Shown: one piece after another, positions 16,119-26,700 of the stretch
Layout of the letters: every line of letters starts with the position of its first letter
How positions within the stretch are numbered: the first letter of the stretch is position 1
Source of the DNA: Sphingomonas ginkgonis
Lineage (GTDB): Bacteria; Pseudomonadota; Alphaproteobacteria; Sphingomonadales; Sphingomonadaceae
Length of the DNA stretch: 64,000 bases
NCBI RefSeq assembly: GCF_003970925.1
Contig: NZ_RWJF01000001.1
Location: 2,660,501-2,724,500 of the forward strand
Direction of reading: 5' to 3'
Translations under genes and position numbers: made by a program
The notes under the pieces: generated by a model
What the model saw: the letters and a program-made list of their open reading frames with translations, nothing else
Databases searched by the model: none
Told to the model about the DNA's origin: nothing

Positions 16119-16562
16119 ATGGACGCCCCGCAAGAACGCAAAAATTTGATCCTCGGGCACAGCGATGTGCCTGCCCCGGAACCGATCGGCGAGGGGCCGC
16201 CCGACATCCAGCTCGCCGGCTGCCGCAACGTCACGCCGGTGCTGAACCGCGTCGGCGACAAATGGAGCATGCTGATCGTCATGGTGCTGTCGGCCGGGCC
16301 CCGGCGCTTCAACGAGCTGAAGCGCGTCATCGACGGCATCTCGCAGCGCATGCTGACCCTCTCGCTGCGCGGTCTCGAGCGCGACGGCCTCGTCAGCCGG
16401 ACGGTGACCCCGACCATCCCGCCGCGGGTCGACTATGAGCTGACCGAGCTCGGCCGCTCCCTGCGCGAGCCGGTGCGGGCGCTGGGCGAATGGTCGATCG
16501 CGCACATCGCCTGCATCCGCGCGGCGCAGGCCCGCTACGACGCGGCGCACGACCCCGAATAA
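16119..16562 (+). CDS. HxlR family winged helix-turn-helix transcriptional regulator
   Basis: 147 aa. HxlR fold: CRNVTPVLNRVGDKWSMLIV (Cys35 at the head of the domain), RRFNELKRVIDGISQRML (recognition helix region), LERDGLVSRTV (wing) and VDYELTELG. A Cys at this position is often a thiol/quinone sensor in the family. A 34-residue N-terminal extension is unusual. Divergent from azoR, which it probably represses, along with itself. Confidence 0.88.
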   Translation: MDAPQERKNLILGHSDVPAPEPIGEGPPDIQLAGCRNVTPVLNRVGDKWSMLIVMVLSAGPRRFNELKRVIDGISQRMLTLSLRGLERDGLVSRTVTPTIPPRVDYELTELGRSLREPVRALGEWSIAHIACIRAAQARYDAAHDPE

Positions 16563-16599
16563 GCTACCCAATCGGCCGGTGAAGTTTTAACGCCGGGCG

Positions 16600-18921
16600 A
16601 TGCTCAAGCCCGTCCGTCCCGACATCGCCGCGCTCGAGGCGCTCGACGATCGCCTTCGCTGGCTCAGCGCCTGGACCATCCACAACGCCAACCACCTGCG
16701 CGAGAGTCCCGACGGTCTGAAGGTCGGCGGGCACCAGGCGAGCTGCGCGTCGATGGCAGCGATCATGTCCGCGCTCTACTTCCACGCGCTCGGACCCAAT
16801 GACCGGGTCGCGGTGAAGCCGCATGCCGGGCCGGTGCTCCACGCCATCCATTATCTGCTCGGCAGCCAGAGCCGCGAGCAGTTGGAGAATTTCCGCGGCT
16901 TCGGCGGCGCGCAAAGCTATCCGAGCCGGACCAAGGACAGGATTCCGGTCGATTTCTCGACAGGCTCGGTCGGCCTCGGCGTGGCCGTCACCCTCTTCGC
17001 CAGCCTGGTGCAGGACTATCTGACCGCTCACGGCTTCATGCCGGAAGCGGAGCGCGGCCGCTTCGTCAGCCTGATCGGCGACGCCGAGCTCGACGAAGGC
17101 AACATCTACGAAGCCATCATCGAGGGCTACAAGCACGACGTCCGCAACCTGTGGTGGATCGTCGACTACAACCGCCAGAGCCTCGACGCGACCACCGCCG
17201 ACCGCATGTTCCGCCGATTCGACGACATGTTCGAGACCTGCGGCTGGAAGGTCGTCACGCTGAAATATGGCAAGCAGCAGGAGGCGGCGTTCGGCGAGCC
17301 GGGCGGCGAGGCGCTGAAGCGCTTCATCGACGAGACCCCCAACGCCGAATACAGCGCGCTCACCTATCTCGGCGGCGCGGCCTGGCGCGAGCGGTTGCTG
17401 AAGGACTGCAGCGGCGCGGTGAAGCCGATCCTCGACGCGCGCGATGATCGCCAGCTGCAGTCGCTGATGACCAATCTCGGCGGGCACGACATGGCCGCGC
17501 TGGTCGAGGCGTTCGACGCCGCCAAGGATGACGACACGCCGACCCTGTTCATCGCCTACACCGTCAAGGGTTACGGCCTGCCCTTCGCCGGCCACAAGGA
17601 CAATCACGCCGGGCTGATGAACCCAACCCAGCTCGACCAGCTGCGCGAGCAGATGGGGATTGCCCAAGGACAGGAGTGGGAGAAGCTCGCCGGGATCGGC
17701 GACAATGCCCGGACGGCGGTCGAGGCGACGCTCGAGCGTGCCGCGATCCGCCGCGACAAGCGACCGCGCGTGTTCGGGACGGTGACGGTCCCCGCCCTCC
17801 CCGCGCCGACCGGCGAGGAACAGTCGACCCAGGCCGCGTTCGGGCGGATCCTGCTCGATCTCGCCAAGTCGGGCGAGCCGCTCGCCGACCGGATCGTCAC
17901 CACCTCGCCCGACGTGACAGTCTCGACCAATCTCGGCGCCTGGGTGAACCAGCGCCGGCTGTTCAACCGCCGCGAGCTCACCGACACGTTCGCGCAGGCC
18001 AAGATCGCCTCGGCGCAGAAGTGGCGCGGCGAGGACAAGGGCCAGCACATCGAGCTGGGCATCGCCGAGAGCAACCTGTTCCTGACTCTGGCCGCGACGG
18101 GCCTTGCCGGCGACCTGTTCGGGACGCGGCTGTTCCCGGTCGGCACCCTCTACGATCCGTTCATCGCCCGCGGCCTCGATGCGCTCAACTACGCCTGCTA
18201 CCAGGATGCGCGCTTCCTGTTGGTGGCGACGCCGAGCGGGGTCACGCTTGGGCCGGAGGGCGGCGCGCACCAGTCGATCAACCCGCCGCTGATCGCGCTT
18301 GGCCAGCCGGGGCTGCGCCACTACGAGCCGGCCTTCGCCGACGAGCTCGCCGCGATGATGGAAGAGGCGTTCCGGCTGATCGACGCGCCGGACGGCGAGT
18401 CCACCTATCTCCGCCTCTCGACCCGCAACGTCGTTCAGGTCGCACGGCCGGACGATGGCTGGCGCTCGGGCGCACTGGCCGGTGCCTACTGGCTGCGCGA
18501 GCCGGGCGAAGGAGCCGAGGCGGCGATCGTCGCGATGGGCGCGGTGATGCCCGAAGCGCTCGCCGCGCATGAGGAACTGGCGCGCGACATTCCCGGGCTT
18601 GGCCTGCTCGCCGTCACCTCCCCCAACCTCCTCCATCGCGGCTGGACCGCGGCGCAGGCAGCACGCTGGAAGGGCGAGCGCCAGCCAAGCCATGTCGAGC
18701 GGCTGCTCTCCCGCCTCGCGCCGGGTGCCGGGCTGGTCACGATCTGCGACGCTGCGCCGGCCTCGCTGAGCTGGCTTGGCGGCGTGCTCGGCCAGCGCGT
18801 GGCGCCGCTCGGGGTCGATCGGTTCGGGCAGACCGGAACGCTGCCCGACCTCTACGCCGCCTACCGGCTCGACGGGACGGCGATCACCGAAGCCGTTGCC
18901 GAGCTCCTGCTCCAGCTTTAG
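16600..18921 (+). CDS. AceE-like thiamine-diphosphate E1 dehydrogenase / transketolase-family enzyme
   Basis: 773 aa. Both ThDP-enzyme halves are on one chain: the Mg-ThDP motif GDAELDEGN (160-168) with N191, and an E1-beta-like half from ~400 (IELGIAESNLFLTLAATGLAG, PSGVTLGPEGGAHQS). Overall it resembles homodimeric pyruvate dehydrogenase E1 (AceE, ~890 aa) but is shorter. No paired E2 or E3 gene lies next to it; the nearest E2 is bkdB. Substrate therefore uncertain (a 2-oxoacid is likely). The MaoC gene starts 9 bp downstream, so they form an operon. Confidence 0.72.
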   Translation: MLKPVRPDIAALEALDDRLRWLSAWTIHNANHLRESPDGLKVGGHQASCASMAAIMSALYFHALGPNDRVAVKPHAGPVLHAIHYLLGSQSREQLENFRGFGGAQSYPSRTKDRIPVDFSTGSVGLGVAVTLFASLVQDYLTAHGFMPEAERGRFVSLIGDAELDEGNIYEAIIEGYKHDVRNLWWIVDYNRQSLDATTADRMFRRFDDMFETCGWKVVTLKYGKQQEAAFGEPGGEALKRFIDETPNAEYSALTYLGGAAWRERLLKDCSGAVKPILDARDDRQLQSLMTNLGGHDMAALVEAFDAAKDDDTPTLFIAYTVKGYGLPFAGHKDNHAGLMNPTQLDQLREQMGIAQGQEWEKLAGIGDNARTAVEATLERAAIRRDKRPRVFGTVTVPALPAPTGEEQSTQAAFGRILLDLAKSGEPLADRIVTTSPDVTVSTNLGAWVNQRRLFNRRELTDTFAQAKIASAQKWRGEDKGQHIELGIAESNLFLTLAATGLAGDLFGTRLFPVGTLYDPFIARGLDALNYACYQDARFLLVATPSGVTLGPEGGAHQSINPPLIALGQPGLRHYEPAFADELAAMMEEAFRLIDAPDGESTYLRLSTRNVVQVARPDDGWRSGALAGAYWLREPGEGAEAAIVAMGAVMPEALAAHEELARDIPGLGLLAVTSPNLLHRGWTAAQAARWKGERQPSHVERLLSRLAPGAGLVTICDAAPASLSWLGGVLGQRVAPLGVDRFGQTGTLPDLYAAYRLDGTAITEAVAELLLQL

Positions 18922-18930
18922 GCAGCGCCC

Positions 18931-19383
18931 ATGGCAGGAAAGTTCTTCGACGAATGGCAGGTCGGCGACCGGATCGAGCATGAGATCCGGCGCACGGTGA
19001 CCGAGACCGACAATCTCCTGATCTCGACCCTCACCCACAACCCGCAGCCGCTCCACCTCGACCATGAGGCGGCAGCGGCAAGCGAGTTCGGGCGGCCGCT
19101 CGTCAATTCGGTTTTCACCTTCGGGCTGCTGGTCGGGGTCAGCGTCGGCGACACCACGCTCGGAACGCTGGTCGCCAACCTGGGCTACGAAAAGGTCGTC
19201 TTCCCCGCGCCGGTGTTCACCGGCGACACGCTGCGCTGCGAGAGCGAGTGCACCGAGCTGCGCGAAAGCAAGTCGCGTCCCAATGCCGGGATCGTCACCT
19301 GGGAGCACCGCGCCTTCAACCAGCGCGGCGAGCTGGTCTGCCGGATGAGCCGCTCCGCCCTGCTGCGCAAGCGCCCGGCCTGA
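18931..19383 (+). CDS. MaoC family dehydratase / enoyl-CoA hydratase
   Basis: 150 aa, a single hot-dog domain. The hydratase 2 motif appears as [15 protein letters not shown] (N37 and H42 near the catalytic Asp/His positions), followed by [18 protein letters not shown]. It would hydrate a 2-enoyl-CoA or mesaconyl-CoA-like thioester. Its position between an E1-like enzyme and acetyl-CoA synthetase fits acyl-CoA catabolism; the substrate is not known. Confidence 0.8.
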   Translation: MAGKFFDEWQVGDRIEHEIRRTVTETDNLLISTLTHNPQPLHLDHEAAAASEFGRPLVNSVFTFGLLVGVSVGDTTLGTLVANLGYEKVVFPAPVFTGDTLRCESECTELRESKSRPNAGIVTWEHRAFNQRGELVCRMSRSALLRKRPA

Positions 19384-19596
19384 GCCAAGGGGCTTCGGCC
19401 CAAGGGAGAATGGCAGGGTTCGCCCGAAACCGGCACTGCCGGTGCTGCGCCTGCGCGGGCAGCAGCAAGGGGACGGATCATGGCCGAAGCACGGGACGAC
19501 GCACCGCAACAGAGGGGTGAGCTGCTGGCGCCGCCGATTGCTCCCCGCCTGCCACCTTCGCTATCGAGCCTCACGAACATTGTTGGAGAGGCGAGC

Positions 19597-21524
<1,928 letters not shown>

Positions 21525-21525
<1 letters not shown>

Positions 21526-21998
21526 TGCGCCATGGTCTTGCTTTCGCCCTCCTCCTGACTGCCGCCTCCGCCGCCCACGCCAGCTTCGATCCGGTCGCCT
21601 TCTTCCAGGGCCGGAGCCATGGCGACGGGCGGCTGAAGGTCATCCTTCAGTCCGCCAAGAGCGTCCGCGTGGACAGTCGCGGACGGGTGGAGCCCGACGG
21701 CTCGCTGCTCCTCTCGCAGCGGGTCGACCAGCAGGGCGAGGCGGTGCGCACCCGCACCTGGCGGCTGACCCGGATCAGCCCGACCCGCTTCCAGGGGTCG
21801 CTGACCGACGCGACCGGCCCCGTCACCGTCGACCTGGTCGGACGCGGCGCGCTGATCCGCTACCGGATGAAGAACAACATGCAGGTCGAGCAGACGCTCA
21901 CCCCCATGGGGCCGAGGGTGGTCCAGAACAGCATGCGGGTGAGCCGCCTCGGAGTCACCGTCGCCCACCTCGACGAGACCATCCGCAAGCTGGACTGA
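21525..21998 (+). CDS. DUF3833-like secreted protein
   Basis: 157 aa. Start is GTG overlapping the acs stop by one base, with GGAAGGA 7 nt upstream; this start was found from the RBS since no ATG is available. A signal peptide (LAFALLLTAASAAHA) is followed by a beta-rich domain with FFQGRSHGDG and RTWRLTRISPTRFQGSLTD, which resemble DUF3833 (small lipocalin-like). Function unknown. Probably co-transcribed with acs and the transporter. Confidence 0.65.
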
Positions 21999-22044
21999 CG
22001 CGGCTCGCCTGCTAATCCTCGACGCCGAGGAGAGTGGGGGACGG

Positions 22045-23697
22045 ATGGCGGATCAGCAGCAGCGCGCCCGCGGCGGGTGGGGAATGGCAAAGGTCGTCGC
22101 GGCCTCGTCGACCGGCACGGCGTTCGAGTGGTATGACTTCTTCATCTTCGGCAGTCTCGCCGCGACCATCTCCAAGGTCTTCTTCGCCGGGCTGGACCCG
22201 ACCGCCGGACTGATCGCGGCGCTCGGCCTGTTCGCCGCCGGCTTCGCCTTCCGGCCGTTCGGCGCGATCCTGTTCGGCGCGATGGGCGACCGGATCGGGC
22301 GCAAGGCGACCTTCCTGATCACCGTGACCCTGATGGGCGCGGCGACCTTCGCGATCGGCCTGTTGCCGACCTATGCAAATGCGGGGATCGCCGCCCCAGT
22401 CCTGCTCATCTTCCTTCGCATCTGCCAGGGGACGGCGCTCGGCGGGGAATATGGCGGCGCTGCCATCTACGTCGCCGAACATGCGCCCGACGACCGCCGC
22501 GGGGGTACCACCGGCTGGATCCAGTCGAGCGCCGCCTTCGGACTGCTCGCCGCGCTGATCGTCATCTACGTCACCCGCACCAGCATCGGCGAAGAGGCGT
22601 TCGCCGCCTGGGGCTGGCGGGTGCCCTTCCTCCTCTCAATCCTGCTGCTCGGCGCCTCGCTGTGGCTCCGCTCCAAGCTCCACGAAAGCCCGCTGTTCAC
22701 CAGGCTGCGCGACGAGGGCGCGATTGCCAAGGCCCCACTGACCGAGGCGTTCGCTCGCGGCGAGAACCTGAAGCGCGTGCTGCTCGTCTTCTTCGCCGTC
22801 ATGTGCGCGCAGGGAGCGGTCTGGTACTGCACCTTCTTCTTCATGCAGGTGTTCCTGATGAAGTCGCTGGGCGTGCCCGAGCCGACGGTGAACCTCATCG
22901 TCCTGTTCATGACGCTCGCCAGCATCCCGCTCTACGTCTTCTTCGGCTGGCTGTCCGACCGGGTCGGGCGCAAGCCGGTGATGGTCGGCGGCATGGCGCT
23001 GGCACTGCTCGCCTATTTTCCCGGCTTCCACGGCATCGCCGACGCGGTGAACCCGGCGCTCAGCGCCGCCCAGCGCGCCACCCCGATCGTCGTCGCGACC
23101 CAGCCGTCGACCTGCTCCGTGCAGTTCGATCCGGTTGGCACCGCCCAGTACAAGAGCGCGTGCGACGTCGCTAAGAGCCTGCTCGGCGGCTCCGGGCTCC
23201 GCTATTCCAGCATGACCTCGGGGGACGGCTCGACCAGCATCCGCGTCGGCACCAGCCTGCTCGCCGTTCCCGACGGCAGCAATCTCGACGCCAAGGGCCT
23301 GAAGGCGCTCAAGACCGCCACCGGCGACCAATTGAAGGCAATGCTTAAGGCGAACGGCTACCCCGCCGCCGCGGACCCGCACGCATTCGACCTGTCGCTG
23401 CTCGCCTTCTGGCTGCTGGTCTTCACCGCCGCCGCCTGTGCCGTCTACGGGCCGCAGGCCGCCGCGCTGGTCGAAATGTTCCCGACCCGCATCCGCTACA
23501 CCGCCCTGTCCCTGCCCTATCATGTCGGCACCGGCTGGGTCGGCGGCTTCTTGCCGGTCACCAGTTTCGCGCTGGTGGCGATCACCGGCAACCCGTTCAG
23601 CGGGCTGTGGTATGCGGTGGTCTTCACCGCAATCAGCTTCGTGACCTCGTTGCTGTTCCTGCCCGAGACCCGCGGGCGGCCGCTCGACTCGATCTAG
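22045..23697 (+). CDS. MHS-family MFS transporter with a periplasmic insert
   Basis: 550 aa, ~100 longer than usual metabolite:H+ symporters (ShiA/KgtP type). FEWYDFFIFGSLA begins TM1, GDRIGRK and SDRVGRKP are the two cytoplasmic MFS loops, and RICQGTALGGEYGGAAIYVAE is the family signature. Between TM8 and TM9 there is an extra ~120-residue soluble domain (about 329-448) with two Cys (C357, C373). Its substrate is probably a carboxylate, since it follows acs; that is inferred from the neighbours. Converges on dgoA with a 4-bp CTAG overlap. Confidence 0.85.
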   Translation: MADQQQRARGGWGMAKVVAASSTGTAFEWYDFFIFGSLAATISKVFFAGLDPTAGLIAALGLFAAGFAFRPFGAILFGAMGDRIGRKATFLITVTLMGAATFAIGLLPTYANAGIAAPVLLIFLRICQGTALGGEYGGAAIYVAEHAPDDRRGGTTGWIQSSAAFGLLAALIVIYVTRTSIGEEAFAAWGWRVPFLLSILLLGASLWLRSKLHESPLFTRLRDEGAIAKAPLTEAFARGENLKRVLLVFFAVMCAQGAVWYCTFFFMQVFLMKSLGVPEPTVNLIVLFMTLASIPLYVFFGWLSDRVGRKPVMVGGMALALLAYFPGFHGIADAVNPALSAAQRATPIVVATQPSTCSVQFDPVGTAQYKSACDVAKSLLGGSGLRYSSMTSGDGSTSIRVGTSLLAVPDGSNLDAKGLKALKTATGDQLKAMLKANGYPAAADPHAFDLSLLAFWLLVFTAAACAVYGPQAAALVEMFPTRIRYTALSLPYHVGTGWVGGFLPVTSFALVAITGNPFSGLWYAVVFTAISFVTSLLFLPETRGRPLDSI

Positions 23698-24323
23698 GCG
23701 GCGAGCCCCTCGACATAGGCGCGCGCCGCCGCGCCGGCGTCGGCCGCGGTGCGCCCGGGCGCATAGACGCCCGAGCCGAGCCCGAACCCGGTCGCGCCGG
23801 CATCGAGCCACGGCCGCATCCCGTCCGGCTTGACTCCGCCGACGACGAGCAGCCGCAGGTCCTTGGGCAGGACCGCGCGCTGCGCCTTCACGACCGCGGG
23901 GGTGGCGCCCTCCGCCGGGAACAGCTTGAGCACATGCGCCCCGGCCTTGAGCGCGGCGAACGCCTCGGACGGGGTGTAGTAGCCCGGCGAGGAGGCGAGC
24001 CCGGCCGCGACGGTTGCTCGGATCACATCGACGTCGGTGTTGGGGGAGACGACCAGCCGCCCACCCGCTGCCCGCACGCTCGCGACCTGGTCGGTGTCGA
24101 GCACCGTCCCGGCCCCGATCAGCGCCCGGTCGCCGAGCCGGTCGGCGAGCCGACGAATGCTCTCCAGCGGGTCGGGCGAGTTGAGCGGCACTTCAATCAC
24201 GCGGATGCCGGCGGCGAAGATCGCCTCTCCCACCGCGACCGCCTCGTCCGGAGTGACGCCGCGGATGATCGCGACCAGCGGGCATTGGTCGAGGTAGCGG
24301 AAAAGATTTTCGGGGGCGCTCAT
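23694..24323 (-). CDS. dgoA: 2-dehydro-3-deoxy-6-phosphogalactonate aldolase
   Basis: 209 aa class I aldolase of the KDPG/KDPGal family. PLVAIIRGVTPDEAVAVGEA, E44 in IEVPLNSP, GAGTVLDTDQV, SPGYYTPSEA and the Schiff-base lysine K133 in HVLKLFPAE are all present; the PLNSP motif favours KDPGal over KDPG. It yields pyruvate and glyceraldehyde 3-phosphate, the last step of the De Ley-Doudoroff galactose pathway. ATG overlaps the dgoK stop (ATGA). Confidence 0.93.
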   Translation of the reverse strand: MSAPENLFRYLDQCPLVAIIRGVTPDEAVAVGEAIFAAGIRVIEVPLNSPDPLESIRRLADRLGDRALIGAGTVLDTDQVASVRAAGGRLVVSPNTDVDVIRATVAAGLASSPGYYTPSEAFAALKAGAHVLKLFPAEGATPAVVKAQRAVLPKDLRLLVVGGVKPDGMRPWLDAGATGFGLGSGVYAPGRTAADAGAAARAYVEGLAA

Positions 24324-25204
24324 GACAGTCTCCGTGCAATTTCAGCGATGCCGGCAAGAAAGGCCTGCTCGCCATCGACCTCGCGGCAGGCGAAGCCGGC
24401 TTCGTCCAACGCGGCAGCGTAGAGCGCGGTGAGCTCGGGCCGGCCCATCACCGCCACCTCGCCTGATGCGCCCGCGGTGCCGGTGCGGACGTCTCCGCCG
24501 ATCAGCAGGCCGCTGACCCAGCTCGACGCGTCGGCGCGGTCGAGCCGGCCGAGCAGCACCCGCGCCCGCGCCGAGAAGAGGTCGGCGGTCAGCGCCTCGC
24601 CCTTCAGTCCCTGGCGCACCCCGGCGCGGAACGCCGCGTCGGGCTCGGCCTTGTCGTGCAGCAGCTCGGCCAGGATGCTCTTCTCCTTGAGGAGGTTGAA
24701 CAGCTCGCCGGTCATCACCGTGCGGAACTCGGCGATCCGGCCGCCCGCCAGCCGCACCCATTTATTGTGCGTTCCCGGATGGCAGGCGAGAGCATCGGCA
24801 CCAATCAGCCCGGCCGCCACCGCGCCGAGCAGCTGCACCTCCTCGCCGCGCATGACGTCGGCACGATCGTCATCGACGAAGCTGGCGCCGGGCACGATCG
24901 CCGAGCGGTCGGGCTCGGGCCAGACCAGCGCCGCGGCGATTTCGTCCAGACCCGCGGGGCATGGTACGTAGGGCGCCTCCTTCCAGCCGCGGTTCGAGCC
25001 GATCATGCCGGCCATCAGAAGGGGCAGATCGCCAAGCCGCTCGCGGATCTCGCCGACCGCGGCGGCGAAGCCCCCGTCCGACAGCGACAAGATGCCCTTG
25101 CCGTCCTCGAACTCCGCCTCGTTCCGGCCGTCCGGCCCAATCCGGTAGGCGCGGCGATTGGTCGTTCCCCAGTCGACCGCGATGTAGCTGTTCAGCGAGA
25201 TCAT
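24320..25204 (-). CDS. dgoK: 2-dehydro-3-deoxygalactonokinase
   Basis: 294 aa. The ASKHA-type phosphate loop AVDWGTTNRRAY (9-20) is the DgoK signature; further blocks are LMAGMIGSNRGW, RGEEVQLLGA and CHPGTHNKWV, with EFRTVMTGELFNLL. It phosphorylates 2-keto-3-deoxygalactonate made by dgoD. AGGAG lies 5 nt before the ATG. First gene of a dgoK-dgoA pair divergent from the GH1-like gene and dgoD, with a 200-bp shared control region. Confidence 0.93.
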   Translation of the reverse strand: MISLNSYIAVDWGTTNRRAYRIGPDGRNEAEFEDGKGILSLSDGGFAAAVGEIRERLGDLPLLMAGMIGSNRGWKEAPYVPCPAGLDEIAAALVWPEPDRSAIVPGASFVDDDRADVMRGEEVQLLGAVAAGLIGADALACHPGTHNKWVRLAGGRIAEFRTVMTGELFNLLKEKSILAELLHDKAEPDAAFRAGVRQGLKGEALTADLFSARARVLLGRLDRADASSWVSGLLIGGDVRTGTAGASGEVAVMGRPELTALYAAALDEAGFACREVDGEQAFLAGIAEIARRLS

Positions 25205-25404
25205 CCATGCTCCTGTGCAAGGGGGAACAGCCGACGGCCGGCCCGGGTCCGCACTTTCCTGAACGGCTCGCTAGCCGCGTGGGCAACGAGCATGCAACCA
25301 TCGCGCGCCCGATCACTTTAACGCAGCACGGAGCCAGCCATAACCGGTCCGCCCGGGGGGTGGTTCGGACACCAGTTCAAGGGAGAGCCGCCATCGCCAA
25401 CTTC

Positions 25405-26700
25405 ATGTTCGCGACGGGGATCGAGAACAGCATCCCGACCATCAACAACGGCAAGACGCGCGTCGACCAGATGGAGGCGAGCCAGCACTACCGGCGCTGG
25501 CGCGAGGATTTCGACTGCATCCAGGAGATCGGGATCAACTTCCTCCGCTTCGGGCCGCCGCTGCACAAGACCTATCTCGCGCCCGGGCGCTACGACTGGG
25601 AGTATAGCGACCTCACCTTCGCCGAGCTGCGCCGCCGGGATATCACTCCGATCGTCGATCTCTGCCACTTCGGCGTTCCCGACTGGATCGGCAATTTCCA
25701 GAACCCGGATTTCCCGCAGCTCTTCGCCACCTACGCCGCTGCCTTCGCCGAGCGCTTCCCTTGGGTCCAGCTCTACACGCCGGTCAATGAAATGTTCATC
25801 TGCGCGGTCTTCTCCGCCCGCTACGGCTGGTGGAACGAGCAGCTCCGCTCCGACCTCGGCTTCGTCACTGCCTTGAAGCACATCGTCAAGGCGAACGTGC
25901 TGGCGATGAACGAGATCCTGAAGCGGCGCCCCGACGCCATCTTCATCCAGTCGGAAAGCTCGGAATATTTCCATGCGGATTCACCCAGCGCAATCGGCCC
26001 AGCCGAGCTCCTGAACGCGCGTCGCTTCCTCAGCCTCGACCTCAACTACGGGCGGCGCGTCGACAGCGAGATGTACGAATATCTCATGGACAATGGGATG
26101 ACTCGCGAGGAGTACCACTTCTTCCTCGGCAACCGCCTCAAGCAACATTGCATCCTCGGCAACGACTATTACCGCACCAACGAGCACCGCGTCTTCGCCG
26201 ACGGACACACCACGTCGAGCGGCGAGGTGTTCGGCTATTCCGAGATCACCCGCCAGTATCACAATCGCTACCGCCTCCCGATCATGCACACCGAGACCAA
26301 CCTCGTCGAAGGCCCGAACGGCGACGAGGCGGTGCAATGGCTGTGGAAGGAATGGGCGAACGTGCTGCGCCTGCGCAACGTCGGCATCCCGACCGTCGGC
26401 TTCACCTGGTACAGCCTGACCGACCAGGTCGACTGGGACACCGCGCTCCGCGAGCAGAACGGCAACGTCAACCCGCTCGGTCTGTTCGATCTCGACCGCA
26501 AGATCCGCAACGTCGGCAAGGCCTACAAGAAGCTGATCCAGGACTGGCGCGACGTGCTGCCCGCCTCCTCGGTCTGCCTTGCCGTGCCGATCGTCCCGCC
26601 GTCGGAAACGCATTGGCCAGCCGCGCGCACCCAGCGCCTCGAGGCAAGCGCCGCCAACGCCAATCCGCCCGCCGAGATGCACAACCCCGAGACCGCCTGA
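25405..26700 (+). CDS. Family 1-like glycoside hydrolase (beta-galactosidase/glucosidase type)
   Basis: 431 aa from this ATG. The GH1/clan A TIM barrel reads FATGIENSIPTIN at the N-terminus, GINFLRFGPPLHK, LCHFGVPDWIGNF, the acid/base YTPVNE (E129), and the probable nucleophile in MHTETN (E297). It lacks a signal peptide, so acts on imported sugars. The true start is unclear: the ATG has no close SD, whereas AAGGGAG stands 7 nt before an in-frame ATC (25393), and a GTG lies at 25360. It overlaps dgoD (TGATG). A role in releasing galactose from small galactosides is inferred from the locus. Confidence 0.75.
   Translation: MFATGIENSIPTINNGKTRVDQMEASQHYRRWREDFDCIQEIGINFLRFGPPLHKTYLAPGRYDWEYSDLTFAELRRRDITPIVDLCHFGVPDWIGNFQNPDFPQLFATYAAAFAERFPWVQLYTPVNEMFICAVFSARYGWWNEQLRSDLGFVTALKHIVKANVLAMNEILKRRPDAIFIQSESSEYFHADSPSAIGPAELLNARRFLSLDLNYGRRVDSEMYEYLMDNGMTREEYHFFLGNRLKQHCILGNDYYRTNEHRVFADGHTTSSGEVFGYSEITRQYHNRYRLPIMHTETNLVEGPNGDEAVQWLWKEWANVLRLRNVGIPTVGFTWYSLTDQVDWDTALREQNGNVNPLGLFDLDRKIRNVGKAYKKLIQDWRDVLPASSVCLAVPIVPPSETHWPAARTQRLEASAANANPPAEMHNPETA

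Noticed and set aside
16564-19509. A 981-codon open frame antisense to the AceE-like and MaoC genes
   Set aside because: Product is Arg/Ala/Gly/Glu-rich low-complexity sequence typical of the antisense of high-GC genes; the opposite strand has clear enzyme motifs.
19410-19520. A short Cys-rich ORF before acs and a longer acs start at 19480
   Set aside because: The SD of the short ORF is only 1 nt from its ATG, and the 39 extra acs residues are Pro-rich and unlike the family; the 19597 start has GGAGAG at proper spacing.
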